Shown here: positions 34,877 through 43,661 of the stretch, piece after piece
Layout: each line of letters starts with the position of its first letter
Position numbering within the stretch: position 1 is the first letter of the stretch
Origin: Phenylobacterium haematophilum
Lineage (GTDB): Bacteria > Pseudomonadota > Alphaproteobacteria > Caulobacterales > Caulobacteraceae
Length of the DNA stretch: 64,000 bases
Assembly: GCF_014196295.1 (NCBI RefSeq)
Contig: NZ_JACIDK010000002.1
Span: 620,001 to 684,000 of the forward strand
Reading direction: 5' to 3'
The notes under the pieces: model-generated
Database searches by the model: none
Seen by the model: the letters and a program-made list of their open reading frames with translations, nothing else
What the model was told of the DNA's origin: nothing
Position numbers and translations under genes: made by a program

Positions 34877-36211
34877 TCAGGCGGAAGGCGCAGTCTCCAG
34901 CCGCGGGACGCCGTCGAGCTCCAGGCGGATCTGCCCGCGGCCTGGCCGGGCCAGCCGGATCGGCGCGCCCTTCTCCTCGAGCCGCCGGCGCAGCAGGATC
35001 AGGCGGGTCTCCAGGTTGTCCTTCAGTCCGGGTAAGCGGAGCGAGGCCTCCAGGCGGATCTCGCGGTTGGTGAAGTCGCGCCGGCCGGTGTCGGCGTACA
35101 CGGTCAGCAAATGGAACAGCAGCCGCCCCGGAACCCCCTTTATCAGGTAGGCCTCGTCGATGAACAGGCTGTCGTCGTGGCGGAAATACTTGACCCGGAT
35201 CTCGCCGCCCGAGGCTGCCGGACCGTTCCGGATCGCGGCGGTCTCGACCTCCCGGGCCTCCAACTCGGCCAGGCGCAGGCTGGCCGCCAACTGGCCGCCG
35301 ATCAGCATCATCGCCTCCTCGTCCTCAGGCCCGAATCGAAACCGCTCGGCGGCTTCGGCGAACAGCACCCCTTGCACTGTCCCCCGGCTGATCATCGGCG
35401 CGGCGAGCTGACTTTGCGGTTCGTCCAGGCCGGGCAAGGGAACCGATCGCTCGACGTCCAGGGCTGCGGCCGCCTTCACGGCCGCCGCCATCCGCCGCCC
35501 GCGGCTCATGTCGCTGAGCCGGATCGCCTGCCGGCTGGCCGCGGCGATGCCGATGGCGCCTTCGCCTAGGGCCACCTCCGAGCCGGCGCCGCCCTGGGCG
35601 TAGCCGCGGCTGCCGATGGTGGTCAGACGGCCGTCGTGATCGTCGAGCGTCAGCAGCATGGCGTTGGCGAAACCGAAGGCGCAGACCAGCCCGTCGAGGG
35701 CCGCGTCGACCATCGCCTCGGCGTCGGCCTGGGCGGCGATCGCGGCCGCGACCCTGGCGGCCAGGGCCAGCCGATCCTGCGTACCCGGTGCGAAGGTCTG
35801 CGCCAGCATCGGCGGCCCGGGGATCGCCCGGCATTCCCTGACCCGATAGAGCTCGGCGCTGCGCAGCACCATTGCATCGCCGACGCCGTGCTGGGAGCTG
35901 ATCGCCGTCAGCTGGGCCGACATCTTTTCGAACACCGGCCCGTCGACCAGCGAGGCCCGGTGCTCGACGTCGAGCGCGAACTGCTCGCCCGTCCGGCCGC
36001 TTACCACCAGCACATGCGCCCGTCCGGTCGCCGCGACGTTGGCCGCGGTCTTCGAGAAGAACTGGTTCGAGAGCGCGACGTGCTCGTCGTCCACGAGGTA
36101 AACCTGCGAGAGGTACGAGACGTTCGGCTGCCCGGCCGCATCCAGGGTGGCGATGATCGACGGGATCACCCCCTCGAAGCAGTCGCGAATGCTCGCCAGG
36201 GCGACTTTCAT
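34877..36211 (-). CDS. One-component regulator: flavin split-barrel, GAF and winged helix
   Basis: A 444-residue protein with an unusual domain order. Residues about 10-130 resemble the PNPOx-like FMN/split-barrel fold (IPSIIATLDAAGQPNVSYLSQVYLVDDEHVALSNQFF). Residues about 150-310 form a GAF domain (VDAALDGLVCAFGFANAMLLTLDDHDGRLTTIGSRGY). The end, about 345-435, matches an OmpR-type winged helix (KDNLETRLILLRRRLEEKG then PGRGQIRLEL). It therefore looks like a redox or ligand sensor that binds DNA directly. It overlaps the upstream split-barrel gene by ATGA. Confidence 0.8.
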   Translation of the reverse strand: MKVALASIRDCFEGVIPSIIATLDAAGQPNVSYLSQVYLVDDEHVALSNQFFSKTAANVAATGRAHVLVVSGRTGEQFALDVEHRASLVDGPVFEKMSAQLTAISSQHGVGDAMVLRSAELYRVRECRAIPGPPMLAQTFAPGTQDRLALAARVAAAIAAQADAEAMVDAALDGLVCAFGFANAMLLTLDDHDGRLTTIGSRGYAQGGAGSEVALGEGAIGIAAASRQAIRLSDMSRGRRMAAAVKAAAALDVERSVPLPGLDEPQSQLAAPMISRGTVQGVLFAEAAERFRFGPEDEEAMMLIGGQLAASLRLAELEAREVETAAIRNGPAASGGEIRVKYFRHDDSLFIDEAYLIKGVPGRLLFHLLTVYADTGRRDFTNREIRLEASLRLPGLKDNLETRLILLRRRLEEKGAPIRLARPGRGQIRLELDGVPRLETAPSA

Positions 36212-36681
36212 AGGCCTCGATCCGGCAGGCGCTCGCCCGCGTGCGGCCCTGGCGTCTGGCGGAACGCCATGCTCGGCGCCAGGCGCAATGTGGCGAGGTC
36301 GCCGCGCCCCAGCCAATGCTCCATCTGCTGCGGCTGCACGCCCAGCGCCGTCAGCGCCAGCGACACCTGGGCGACGTAGCGCTCGGCGGCGGCGACGTCC
36401 TCGGGGCCGGAAGGTGCGATCGAGATCAGCTCGCCCTTCAGCTGGAACGTCCGGTAGTCGTTCGGTTGGACGAAGGTGAACGCCAGCGGCGAGCCGGGGG
36501 CGAGGCCGCTCAATGCTTCGCCCCACTGGGCGGCGGGCGTGAAGATGTCGATCGTCCGCCCATCCGGAGCCGGGCGCGCGCCCAGCGCCCGGCCCAGAGC
36601 CGGCAGACCCGCGGCGCTCTTGGCCGCGAACACCATCATCACCGGCTCCTTCAGGAGCGCCGTCAATTCCGCGTCGATCAC
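36208..36681 (-). CDS. PNPOx-like flavin-binding split-barrel protein
   Basis: A 157-residue protein of the pyridoxamine 5'-phosphate oxidase-like fold. The pattern VMMVFAAKSAAGLPALGRALGARP and later SPLAFTFVQPNDYRTFQLKGELISI is typical of small FMN- or heme-binding members. I choose GTG at 36681 because GGGGAGCTGCT stands before it. It is the first gene of a two-gene operon with the split-barrel/GAF/winged-helix regulator and lies back to back with the hemerythrin gene. A role in redox sensing is inferred from this context. Confidence 0.78.
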   Translation of the reverse strand: MIDAELTALLKEPVMMVFAAKSAAGLPALGRALGARPAPDGRTIDIFTPAAQWGEALSGLAPGSPLAFTFVQPNDYRTFQLKGELISIAPSGPEDVAAAERYVAQVSLALTALGVQPQQMEHWLGRGDLATLRLAPSMAFRQTPGPHAGERLPDRGL

Positions 36682-36838
36682 AGCAGCTCCCCTGGCCGGA
36701 AAACTAACCCGATAGCGATGTTTTAGGAACGCTGTTCGCCGCTTAGGAACCATTTAGGATGAGCCGCCTGCGGGCCGGGCTTAGGCAGCGCGCCAACGCC
36801 AACGCGCCGCTCTGCGCGGCCCCGCCACGAGACGCTCC

Positions 36839-37534
36839 ATGACCAGCACAGACCTTCTCGCCCTCTCGACCGCCCGCCGCTGGGACATCTATGGCCCTGT
36901 CCACAAGGGGCTGCGCCTGGCCCACGGCGCCATGGCCGCGCGGCTGGGCTCGGCCGACTTCGCCGGCGATGTTCAACCCTTGCTCGCCGACCTGCGCGCT
37001 CACCTGCAGATCGGCGCCCAGCACCTGGCGCACGAGGAGGAGCACATCCACGCCGCGCTTGCCGCCCGCGCCTCGGACGCCGTCGCGACGCTCGACGACC
37101 AGCACGCACATCACCGCGCCCGCTTTGCAGCGCTGGACGCGGCCATCAAGCGGGTCGAGCACGGCGACTCCCTTGATCGCCCCGGGCTCGGTCGGGTCCT
37201 TTACCTGGAGTTCAGCGCTTTCGTGGCGGAGGATCTGCTGCACATGCTGCACGAGGAGACCGTGGTCTGGCCGCTGCTCTGCGCGCTCTTCAGTGACGAC
37301 GAACTGATGACGATTGAACAGGCGATTATCGCCTCATTGTCGCCGGACGAGACCATCGCGAACATGCGGATGATGCTGCCGGCCATGAATCCGGGCGAGC
37401 GCGCCGGGCTGCTTACCGGCATGAAGGCCGGCGCCCCGCCGCCGGCTTATGCAGCGGTCATCGAGCACGCTGCGCGACCGACCCTGCCGCACGCCGACTT
37501 CGCCGAACTGAAGCGCCTCGGCCTGGCCGCCTGA
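36839..37534 (+). CDS. Hemerythrin-like (HHE) domain protein
   Basis: A 231-residue helical protein with hemerythrin/HHE features: KGLRLAHGAM (about residue 23), AHLQIGAQHLAHEEEHIHAAL, DQHAHHRARFAALD and LLHMLHEETVVWPLL, which supply repeated His and Glu ligands for a non-haem di-iron site binding oxygen or nitric oxide. A C-terminal helical extension (about 160-231) has no recognised motif. It is divergent from the split-barrel regulator operon across 157 bp. Confidence 0.83.
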   Translation: MTSTDLLALSTARRWDIYGPVHKGLRLAHGAMAARLGSADFAGDVQPLLADLRAHLQIGAQHLAHEEEHIHAALAARASDAVATLDDQHAHHRARFAALDAAIKRVEHGDSLDRPGLGRVLYLEFSAFVAEDLLHMLHEETVVWPLLCALFSDDELMTIEQAIIASLSPDETIANMRMMLPAMNPGERAGLLTGMKAGAPPPAYAAVIEHAARPTLPHADFAELKRLGLAA

Positions 37535-37608
37535 GGCCGCGCTTCCCTCTCCGACACATCCGCGCAACAAATGCTGCGCTCCATGCGCTGGAATAGGGAG
37601 GTGACGCC

Positions 37609-38472
37609 ATGTGCGACGACGATATCCACCAGGGCCTGATCGAGGACCCGACAGTTTCGCGCCGGACTTTCGGCCTGATGACCGTGGCGGCGGTCGGCTT
37701 GACCGCCGCCAACGCGCACGCAGCGGTCCCGGTCGTCGAGAAGGACGTTGAGATCAAGACCTCCGACGGCGTCGCCGACGCCGCGCTCTACTATCCGGAG
37801 GGCAAGGGGGCCTGGCCCGCGGTGCTGCTGTGGCCTGACGTGGTCAGCCTGCGGCCGGTGTTCCGCGAGATGGGCAAGCGCCTGGCTGCGTCCGGCTACG
37901 TGGTGCTGGTTCCCAACCTCTATTACCGGGTCAAGAAGGCCCCGGTGGTCGACGGCGCGTTCAACTTCGCCAACGCCGACGACCGCGCCAAGCTCGCCCC
38001 GCTGCGCGCCAGCGTGACGCCGGAAGGCGCTGATCGCGACTCCGTCGCCTATCTGGCCTTCCTCGACGCCCAGCCGCAGACCGACAAAAATAAGAAGGTC
38101 GGCACGCAGGGCTACTGCATGGGCGGACCGCTCGCCTTCCGCACGGCCGGCGCGGTTCCGAACCGGGTCGGCGCGGTCGCCAGCTTCCACGGCGGCGGCC
38201 TGTTCACCGACGGCCCGACCAGCCCGCACCTGGTGCTGCCCAAAACCCAGGCCGAGTACATGGTCCTGGTCGCCGACAACGACGATAAGCAGGATCCGGC
38301 CGCCAAGGAAAAGCTCAAGCAGGCGCTCGACGCCGCCAAGCTGAAGAGCCGCGTGGAGGTCTACGAAGGCGCCGCCCACGGTTGGACCGTCAAGGGCAGC
38401 CAAGTCTACAACGAGCCAGCCGCCGAAAAGGCTTGGGCCGAACTGCTCGACCTCTACAAGCGCGCTCTCTAG
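37609..38472 (+). CDS. Dienelactone hydrolase family protein with Tat signal
   Basis: A 287-residue alpha/beta hydrolase. Residues 17-40 (SRRTFGLMTVAAVGLTAANAHA) resemble a twin-arginine signal, so export in folded form is likely. The dienelactone-hydrolase Cys nucleophile is C170 in GYCMGGPLAF, with Asp in VADNDDK and His in GAAHGWT. Chloro-aromatic clusters are absent nearby, so the substrate is probably another lactone or ester. TAGGGAGGTGACGCC precedes the ATG. Confidence 0.87.
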   Translation: MCDDDIHQGLIEDPTVSRRTFGLMTVAAVGLTAANAHAAVPVVEKDVEIKTSDGVADAALYYPEGKGAWPAVLLWPDVVSLRPVFREMGKRLAASGYVVLVPNLYYRVKKAPVVDGAFNFANADDRAKLAPLRASVTPEGADRDSVAYLAFLDAQPQTDKNKKVGTQGYCMGGPLAFRTAGAVPNRVGAVASFHGGGLFTDGPTSPHLVLPKTQAEYMVLVADNDDKQDPAAKEKLKQALDAAKLKSRVEVYEGAAHGWTVKGSQVYNEPAAEKAWAELLDLYKRAL

Positions 38473-38517
38473 GCGCTCGCGGTCGGCGGCCTGTCCGTCG
38501 ACCGCACCCGCCGCCTC

Positions 38518-39351
38518 CTAGAGCCGGGCGGCGTGCCAGGCGACGTGGTCGCCGATGAAGCTGGTGATGAAGAAATACGAATGGTCGTAGCCCTCCTGCA
38601 TGCGCAGGGTCAGGGCAGCACCGCCTTCGGCCGCCGCTGATTGCAGCAGTTCCGGTTTCAGCTGTTCGGCGAGGAAGCTGTCGCCGCCGCCCTGGTCGAC
38701 GAGGATTTCGCGGCCGCGCGCCTGGCCCGCCGCGATCAGCCGGGCGCTGTCATGAGCGGCCCAGGCGGCCTCGTCGGGGCCGAGATAGGCGCCGAACGCC
38801 TTGCGCCCCCACGGGCAGCGGGTCGGCGAAGAGATCGGCGCAAAGGCGGAGACCGTCTTGAAGAGCTGCGGATGGCGCAGGGCCAAGGTCAGCGCCCCAT
38901 GGCCGCCCATCGAGTGTCCGAAGATCCCGCGCCGGCCGCCGTCCAGCGCAAAGGCTTCCTCCGCCGCCGCAGTCAGGTCGGCGACGACGTAGGTCTCCAT
39001 CTGGAAGTGCGGAGCCCAGGGCGCTTGCGTGGCGTCGACATAGAAGCCGGCGCCTTGGCCCAGGTCATAGGTCGGGTCGTCGGCGACGCCCTCGCCGCGC
39101 GGGCTGGTGTCGGGGGCGACGATGGCGACGCCGGCCTTGGCCGCATAGGCGTAGGCGCCGGCCTTGGTGGTGAAGTTGTCCTCGGTGCAGGTCAGGCCCG
39201 ACAGCCAGATCAGGTAGGGAGCCGGACCGCTCATGTCGCCCGGCATGAAGATCGAGAACCGCATCGCCGTCCCGGTCGCCGCGCTCTGGTGGCGAATATA
39301 GCTCAGCGTCCCGCCATGGACCTTGTGCTGCTGAAGAATTTCGACCGGCAT
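38518..39351 (-). CDS. fghA: S-formylglutathione hydrolase
   Basis: A 277-residue esterase D-family enzyme. It hydrolyses S-formylglutathione to formate and glutathione, the second step of glutathione-dependent formaldehyde oxidation. The Ser nucleophile is in IFGHSMGGHGALTLAL. The N-terminal block is SYIRHQSAATGTAMRFSIFMP, with YLIWLSGLTCTEDNFTTKAGA, and the His is in GYDHSYFFI. The first-step enzyme (formaldehyde dehydrogenase) is encoded 12 kb away at 51130-52242. Confidence 0.94.
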   Translation of the reverse strand: MPVEILQQHKVHGGTLSYIRHQSAATGTAMRFSIFMPGDMSGPAPYLIWLSGLTCTEDNFTTKAGAYAYAAKAGVAIVAPDTSPRGEGVADDPTYDLGQGAGFYVDATQAPWAPHFQMETYVVADLTAAAEEAFALDGGRRGIFGHSMGGHGALTLALRHPQLFKTVSAFAPISSPTRCPWGRKAFGAYLGPDEAAWAAHDSARLIAAGQARGREILVDQGGGDSFLAEQLKPELLQSAAAEGGAALTLRMQEGYDHSYFFITSFIGDHVAWHAARL

Positions 39352-39389
39352 GGGGACCTCCTGACTGACCAGGGTCTATAAGCCGACCC

Positions 39390-39917
39390 ATGACCGAGAA
39401 GCGAGCCTCCCTGCGCCCCCTGACCTTCGCCGACATGCCGGCGGTGGCGGCCCTGCAGCTCATCGCCTTCGATCCGCTGTTCCACGAGCCGCAGGACATT
39501 CTGGCCAGTCGCCTGACGATCGCGCCGAACCTCTGCTGGGGCGCGTTCGACGGCGACGAGCTGCGGGCCTACATCCTCAGCCACCCGTGGCCGGCCGCCA
39601 GCCCCCCGCCGATCGGCACGACGCTCAAACCGCCGGCGGCGAGTGACAATTGGTTCGTCCACGATCTGGCGATCGGCCCCGCCGCGCGCGGGCTAGGGCT
39701 CGGCCGCGACTTGGTGGCGTCGGCCTCCGGCGCGGCGCTGGCCGCCGGTCTAGTGCGCGGCGATCTCGTGGCCGTGCAGGGCGCCTGGCGATTCTGGGAA
39801 AAGCTCGGCTACGCAGTGCAGGACGGCCTGGAAGAGCCGCTGCGATCCAAGGTCACCGGCTATGGTGAGGACGCGCGCTACATGACCGCGGATCTAACCG
39901 CGCTGAAGGTCCGCTAG
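39390..39917 (+). CDS. GNAT family N-acetyltransferase
   Basis: A 175-residue acetyltransferase. The acetyl-CoA binding region is DLAIGPAARGLGLGRDLV (about 93-110), followed by the final strand WRFWEKLGYAVQDGLEE. It is divergent from fghA across 38 bp. The acceptor substrate is unknown. It has one complete GNAT domain and no extra region. Confidence 0.88.
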   Translation: MTEKRASLRPLTFADMPAVAALQLIAFDPLFHEPQDILASRLTIAPNLCWGAFDGDELRAYILSHPWPAASPPPIGTTLKPPAASDNWFVHDLAIGPAARGLGLGRDLVASASGAALAAGLVRGDLVAVQGAWRFWEKLGYAVQDGLEEPLRSKVTGYGEDARYMTADLTALKVR

Positions 39918-40074
39918 ATCAGCGGCACGTGACCGGCCAAGTCCCTCGGCGCCAGATCCAGCAGCCGCGGACCACGCCCCGACGCCGGCCGTCTGTCAAC
40001 GAGCGCGCGCGGCTTCGGGAACGACGGTCGTGCTTGCCCATTAGACTCCGCGACGGGCAATTTGGGAGCTCTGC

Positions 40075-40656
40075 ATGTTGTCTCGGATCATCCTGGCCTC
40101 GGCCGCCTTGCTGGCGTTCGCCGCCCCGGCCGCGGCCCAGGACCGAATGGCGCCCAACGCCCAGCTGTTCTCCGCCACCAATTATCAGGGCCGCAGCCTG
40201 ACGGTGGTGCGCGACATGCCGGTGATCCCGGCCACCTGGTCGGCGCGCAGCATCCGTATGGGCGGCGGCAGTTCGTGGGAGGTGTGCGAACTGCCCAACT
40301 TCCGCGGCCGCTGCACGGTGCTCACCGGCTCCAGCGCCAATCTCCAGGCCCAGCTCGGGGTCAGCGGCGTGCGCTCGATCCGCGCCGCGGCCGTCCCGAC
40401 GCCCCTGCCGCAGCCGGTTCCGGGCGGCGGCGGCCGCTCGCTCAAGGGTATGGCGGCCGAGTTCTTCCCGGCGCCGGAAACGCGCGGACGCCGCATCGAA
40501 GCCTGCGATCGTGAGGGCGGCGGCTCGGCCTGCATCACTCGCGAAGCCGACAACTTCTGCAAGTCGATGGGCTACGTCCGTTCCAGGAACAGCGCCGCCC
40601 AGACCATCTCGGGCCGTATCTTCCTGGCCGACGTCCTCTGCAGCCGGTGGAATTGA
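40075..40656 (+). CDS. Exported beta/gamma-crystallin-like protein
   Basis: A 193-residue protein with a Sec signal peptide (residues 1-22, ending AAAQ). The beta/gamma-crystallin Greek-key pattern is visible in AQLFSATNYQGRSLTVV and SSWEVCELPNFRGRCTVLTG (about 28-85), with a Pro/Gly linker and a second Cys-rich domain (about 120-193; EACDREGGGSACITREADNFCKSMG). Such domains often bind calcium or act as envelope structural proteins. Its stop overlaps the next start (TGATG). Confidence 0.83.
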   Translation: MLSRIILASAALLAFAAPAAAQDRMAPNAQLFSATNYQGRSLTVVRDMPVIPATWSARSIRMGGGSSWEVCELPNFRGRCTVLTGSSANLQAQLGVSGVRSIRAAAVPTPLPQPVPGGGGRSLKGMAAEFFPAPETRGRRIEACDREGGGSACITREADNFCKSMGYVRSRNSAAQTISGRIFLADVLCSRWN

Positions 40657-41081
40657 TGCGGCTTGTCTCGGCGCTGGCCGGATTGAGTTTCGCGGGCGTG
40701 GTCATGTCCGCCTGCGCGACCGCGCCGCCGCCGCCTTCCTCCGGAGGCGGCGGCGCGCTGGTCGGTCCGCAGTGGCGGCTGGAGGACCTGCTCGGCGGCG
40801 GGATCATCGATCGATCGCACGTCACCCTGACGCTCGCCAAGGACGGCTCGGCCGCCGGCGCCGGCGGTTGCAACCGCTACTTCGGGACCTGGACCCAGAA
40901 GGGCGACGCGCTGAGCTTCGGCAAGATGGGCTCGACCATGATGGCCTGCGCTCCGTCGGTGATGGAGCAGGAGGGCAAGTACCTGAAGGCGCTGGAGACC
41001 GCCTCGGGCTACAGCTTCACCGCCGACGGCGCGCTGGTGATCGCCACCGCGCAGGGCCCCCTGAAGTTCCGCAAGGACTAG
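40656..41081 (+). CDS. META domain lipoprotein
   Basis: A 141-residue protein. The N-terminal signal ends in a lipobox (VVMSAC-A), so it is lipid-anchored. The META domain (about 35-135, HslJ-like) has WRLEDLLGGG, AGAGGCNRYFGTW and MACAPSVMEQEGKYLKAL. HslJ-type proteins are envelope proteins linked to stress and novobiocin resistance in E. coli. It starts on the last base of the crystallin-like gene's stop (TGATG), so the two are co-translated. Its TAG shares CTAG with the convergent DUF202 gene. Confidence 0.9.
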   Translation: MRLVSALAGLSFAGVVMSACATAPPPPSSGGGGALVGPQWRLEDLLGGGIIDRSHVTLTLAKDGSAAGAGGCNRYFGTWTQKGDALSFGKMGSTMMACAPSVMEQEGKYLKALETASGYSFTADGALVIATAQGPLKFRKD

Positions 41082-41500
41082 ACCACCCGGCCGGCGATCC
41101 CCACGAACAAGGCGAGGCCGGCCAGCAGCATCACCAGCGAGATGAACAGGGTGGGGCGCCCCAGCCGAAATTCCTCGGTGCGCTGCAGGTCCTTCAACGT
41201 CGTCCAGTAGCTGACGACGCCGAGCAGCATCGACAGCGTGCCGACCCCGGCCAGGAACAGCCCGACGTGCTGGGGGCTGTTGGGGTGCGCCAGCGCCTGA
41301 CTCTGCGCGGCCGCCTCCAGGAACTTGTAGATCGTAAACCCGAAGCTCAGCATCGACAGCGATGTGCGGACCCAGGCCATCAGCGTGCGGTCCGCGGCCA
41401 TGATCGTCCGCATGGTCCCCAGGTCGCTGGGCAGGCCCAAATTTCCCTTCGTTCGCACGGTCAAGGCGGGGCTCCCGTCGCAGTCGGCGCAAGGAAGCAT
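41078..41500 (-). CDS. DUF202 (YidH) family membrane protein
   Basis: A 140-residue inner-membrane protein with three membrane helices. The family start AADRTLMAWVRTSLSMLSFGFTIYKFLE (about 35-62) is diagnostic for DUF202. The loop after helix 2 and a final helix ...LFISLVMLLAGLALFVGIAG follow. Function is unknown; homologues occur in many bacteria. The N-terminal 30 residues, with a CxxC pair (PCADC), may be an over-long start; Met at residue 30 or 34 is an alternative. Confidence 0.88.
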   Translation of the reverse strand: MLPCADCDGSPALTVRTKGNLGLPSDLGTMRTIMAADRTLMAWVRTSLSMLSFGFTIYKFLEAAAQSQALAHPNSPQHVGLFLAGVGTLSMLLGVVSYWTTLKDLQRTEEFRLGRPTLFISLVMLLAGLALFVGIAGRVV

Positions 41501-41539
41501 TTGGCCGCTGCGACGGACATCGGGCGTTACCCGGAGGCG

Positions 41540-42394
41540 TCAGCCCGTCTCGCCGAACACCTCGCGCGCGGCCTGGACGAAGGCGCTGGGTCGCGCGGCG
41601 TCCCCCGCATAGCACAGCCCGATGACCCGCCGTGGGGTGAAGCCCTCCAGACCGACCCGGGCCACGCCCGGGGCGCGATAGCTGTCGGGCATGACCGTGA
41701 TCCCCAGACCGGCGCGCACCAAGGCCAGCACCTTTTCGTCGCCGGCCCCGCGATAGCTGAAGAACGGCCGCACGCCGCGGTCGGTGAAGTAGCGGCTGGT
41801 CTGGGCCAGCACCTCGCAGTGACGGCGGACCATCATCACCTCGTCGGCCAGCGCCTCGCCGTCGACGGTTTCGGCCCCGGCCAGGCGGTGGCCGGCCGGC
41901 AAGGCCAGACCATAGCCTTCCTCGTGCAACCGCTCGCTGGCGAAACGCTCCGTAGTCGGATTGATGGCGGTCAGCGCCAGTTCGACCCTCCCGCGGTCGA
42001 GCAGGCTGAGCACCTCGCGCTCGCTTCCCTCAAGCAGTTCGATGCGCTCAGCGCCGGCCGGCCGGCGCGTCAGGACGTCCTCGATCAGCGCCGCTGGAAC
42101 GGTCGACAGCACGGCCACGCGCAGCAGTTGGGCAGGCGCCGCGCCCGACACCGCCGCCTGGGCCAGGTTGAACTCGTGCTCGATGCGCCGCGCATGGACC
42201 AGGAGCCGGCTGCCGGCTTCGGTCAGGTGGACCCGCCGATTGGTTCGGTCGAACAATCGGGCCTGCAGTTGGCCTTCCAGTTTGGCGATGCCGGTCGAGA
42301 GCGTGGGTTGGGCGACGTTCTCGCGCGCCGCGGCGCGGCTGAAGTTTCCGGTCTCCACGACGGCCAGGAAGTAGCGCAGCAGATAGCGGTCCAT
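41540..42394 (-). CDS. LysR family transcriptional regulator
   Basis: A 284-residue LysR protein. The HTH domain (1-60) has LLRYFLAVVETGNFSRAAARENVAQPTLSTGIAKLEGQL. The effector-binding domain spans about 90-284. It is divergent from the leucine-catabolism operon (ivd, mccB, mccA) with 109 bp between, and inverted repeats lie immediately upstream of its own start. The layout suggests that it controls that operon, whereas many bacteria use a MerR-type regulator (LiuR) for this pathway. Confidence 0.91.
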   Translation of the reverse strand: MDRYLLRYFLAVVETGNFSRAAARENVAQPTLSTGIAKLEGQLQARLFDRTNRRVHLTEAGSRLLVHARRIEHEFNLAQAAVSGAAPAQLLRVAVLSTVPAALIEDVLTRRPAGAERIELLEGSEREVLSLLDRGRVELALTAINPTTERFASERLHEEGYGLALPAGHRLAGAETVDGEALADEVMMVRRHCEVLAQTSRYFTDRGVRPFFSYRGAGDEKVLALVRAGLGITVMPDSYRAPGVARVGLEGFTPRRVIGLCYAGDAARPSAFVQAAREVFGETG

Positions 42395-42396
42395 AA

Positions 42397-42416
42397 TAGA
42401 TCACATCTATCATGTG
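42397..42416. promoter_or_regulatory. LysR-type binding site candidate
   Basis: Two overlapping inverted repeats occur 3-22 bp upstream of the lysR start: TAGAT-N3-ATCTA (42397-42409) and CACAT-N5-ATGTG (42402-42416), followed by another AT-rich stretch (gcatcatgatcg). The position, next to the regulator's own start and about 90 bp before ivd, is where an autoregulatory LysR site is expected. The classic T-N11-A pattern is only partly matched. Confidence 0.4.
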
Positions 42417-42503
42417 CATCATGATCGTTCAATTTTGTGGATTGCTCAGCCGGCGCTAGTTTTGCAAGTTTAGCCCCGACCCGCCCCGCAGAAGGCATGC
42501 AGA

Positions 42504-43661
42504 ATGTCCGGTCCCACCTTCCAGTTCGGCCTCGGCGAGACCGCCGACGCGATCCGCGAGACCACCGCCCGCTTCGCCGCCGACAAGATCGCTCCGATCG
42601 CCGCCCAGGTGGACGCGACCAACACCTTTCCGCGCGAGCTCTGGCCGCAGATGGGCGAGCTCGGTCTACACGGGATCACCGTCGAGGAGGAGTTCGGGGG
42701 ACTCGGCCTCGGCTACCTCGAACACGTGGTGGCGATGGAGGAGATCTCCCGCGCCTCGGCTTCCGTCGGTCTGTCCTACGGCGCGCACTCGAACCTCTGC
42801 GTCAACCAGATCCGCCGCTGGGGCTCGGTCGAACAGAAGCGCAAATACCTGCCGGGCCTGATCAGCGGCGAGCATGTCGGGTCGCTGGCCATGAGCGAGG
42901 TCGGCTCCGGCTCCGACGTCATCTCCATGCGCACACACGCCGAGCATCGCGGCGACCGCTACGTGCTGAACGGCACGAAGTTCTGGATCACCAACGCGCC
43001 GCACGCCGATACCCTGGTGGTCTACGCCAAGACCTCGCCGGACGAGGGCAGCCGCGGCGTGACCGCCTTCCTGGTCGAGAAGGGTATGAAGGGCTTCAGC
43101 GTCTCGCCCAAGCTCGACAAGATGGGCATGCGCGGCTCCGACACCGCCGAGCTGGTGTTCGAAGACTGCGAAATCCCGGAAGAGAACGTGCTCGGCCCGC
43201 TGAACGGCGGCGCCGGCGTGCTGATGAGCGGTCTCGACTATGAGCGCGCAGTGCTGGCCGCCGGGCCGCTGGGCATCATGCAGGCCTGCCTCGACGTGGT
43301 CCTGCCCTATGTCCGCGAGCGCAAGCAGTTCGGCAAGCCGATCGGCTCGTTCCAGCTGATGCAGGGCAAGATCGCCGACATGTACGTCGCCCTGAACTCG
43401 GCCCGCACCTACGTCTACGCCGTGGCCAAGGCCTGTGACGCCGGGCTCACCACCCGCTTCGACGCGGCCGGCGCGATCCTGCTAGCCTCCGAGAATGCGG
43501 TGAAGGTCAGCCTGGAGGCGGTCCAGGCCCTCGGCGGCGCCGGCTACACCAAGGAGTTCCCGGTCGAGCGGCTGGTCCGCGACGCCAAGCTCTACGACAT
43601 CGGCGCGGGCACCAACGAGATCCGCCGCTTCCTCATCGGCCGGGAGCTGCTGGGCGCATGA
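42504..43661 (+). CDS. ivd: Isovaleryl-CoA dehydrogenase
   Basis: A 385-residue FAD acyl-CoA dehydrogenase. It oxidises isovaleryl-CoA to 3-methylcrotonyl-CoA in leucine breakdown. [15 protein letters not shown] and [17 protein letters not shown] give the FAD-binding region. The catalytic Glu is E247 in [18 protein letters not shown], the position specific to isovaleryl-CoA dehydrogenases; C-terminal [32 protein letters not shown] is typical. It begins the ivd-mccB-mccA operon and overlaps mccB by ATGA. Confidence 0.95.
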   Translation: MSGPTFQFGLGETADAIRETTARFAADKIAPIAAQVDATNTFPRELWPQMGELGLHGITVEEEFGGLGLGYLEHVVAMEEISRASASVGLSYGAHSNLCVNQIRRWGSVEQKRKYLPGLISGEHVGSLAMSEVGSGSDVISMRTHAEHRGDRYVLNGTKFWITNAPHADTLVVYAKTSPDEGSRGVTAFLVEKGMKGFSVSPKLDKMGMRGSDTAELVFEDCEIPEENVLGPLNGGAGVLMSGLDYERAVLAAGPLGIMQACLDVVLPYVRERKQFGKPIGSFQLMQGKIADMYVALNSARTYVYAVAKACDAGLTTRFDAAGAILLASENAVKVSLEAVQALGGAGYTKEFPVERLVRDAKLYDIGAGTNEIRRFLIGRELLGA

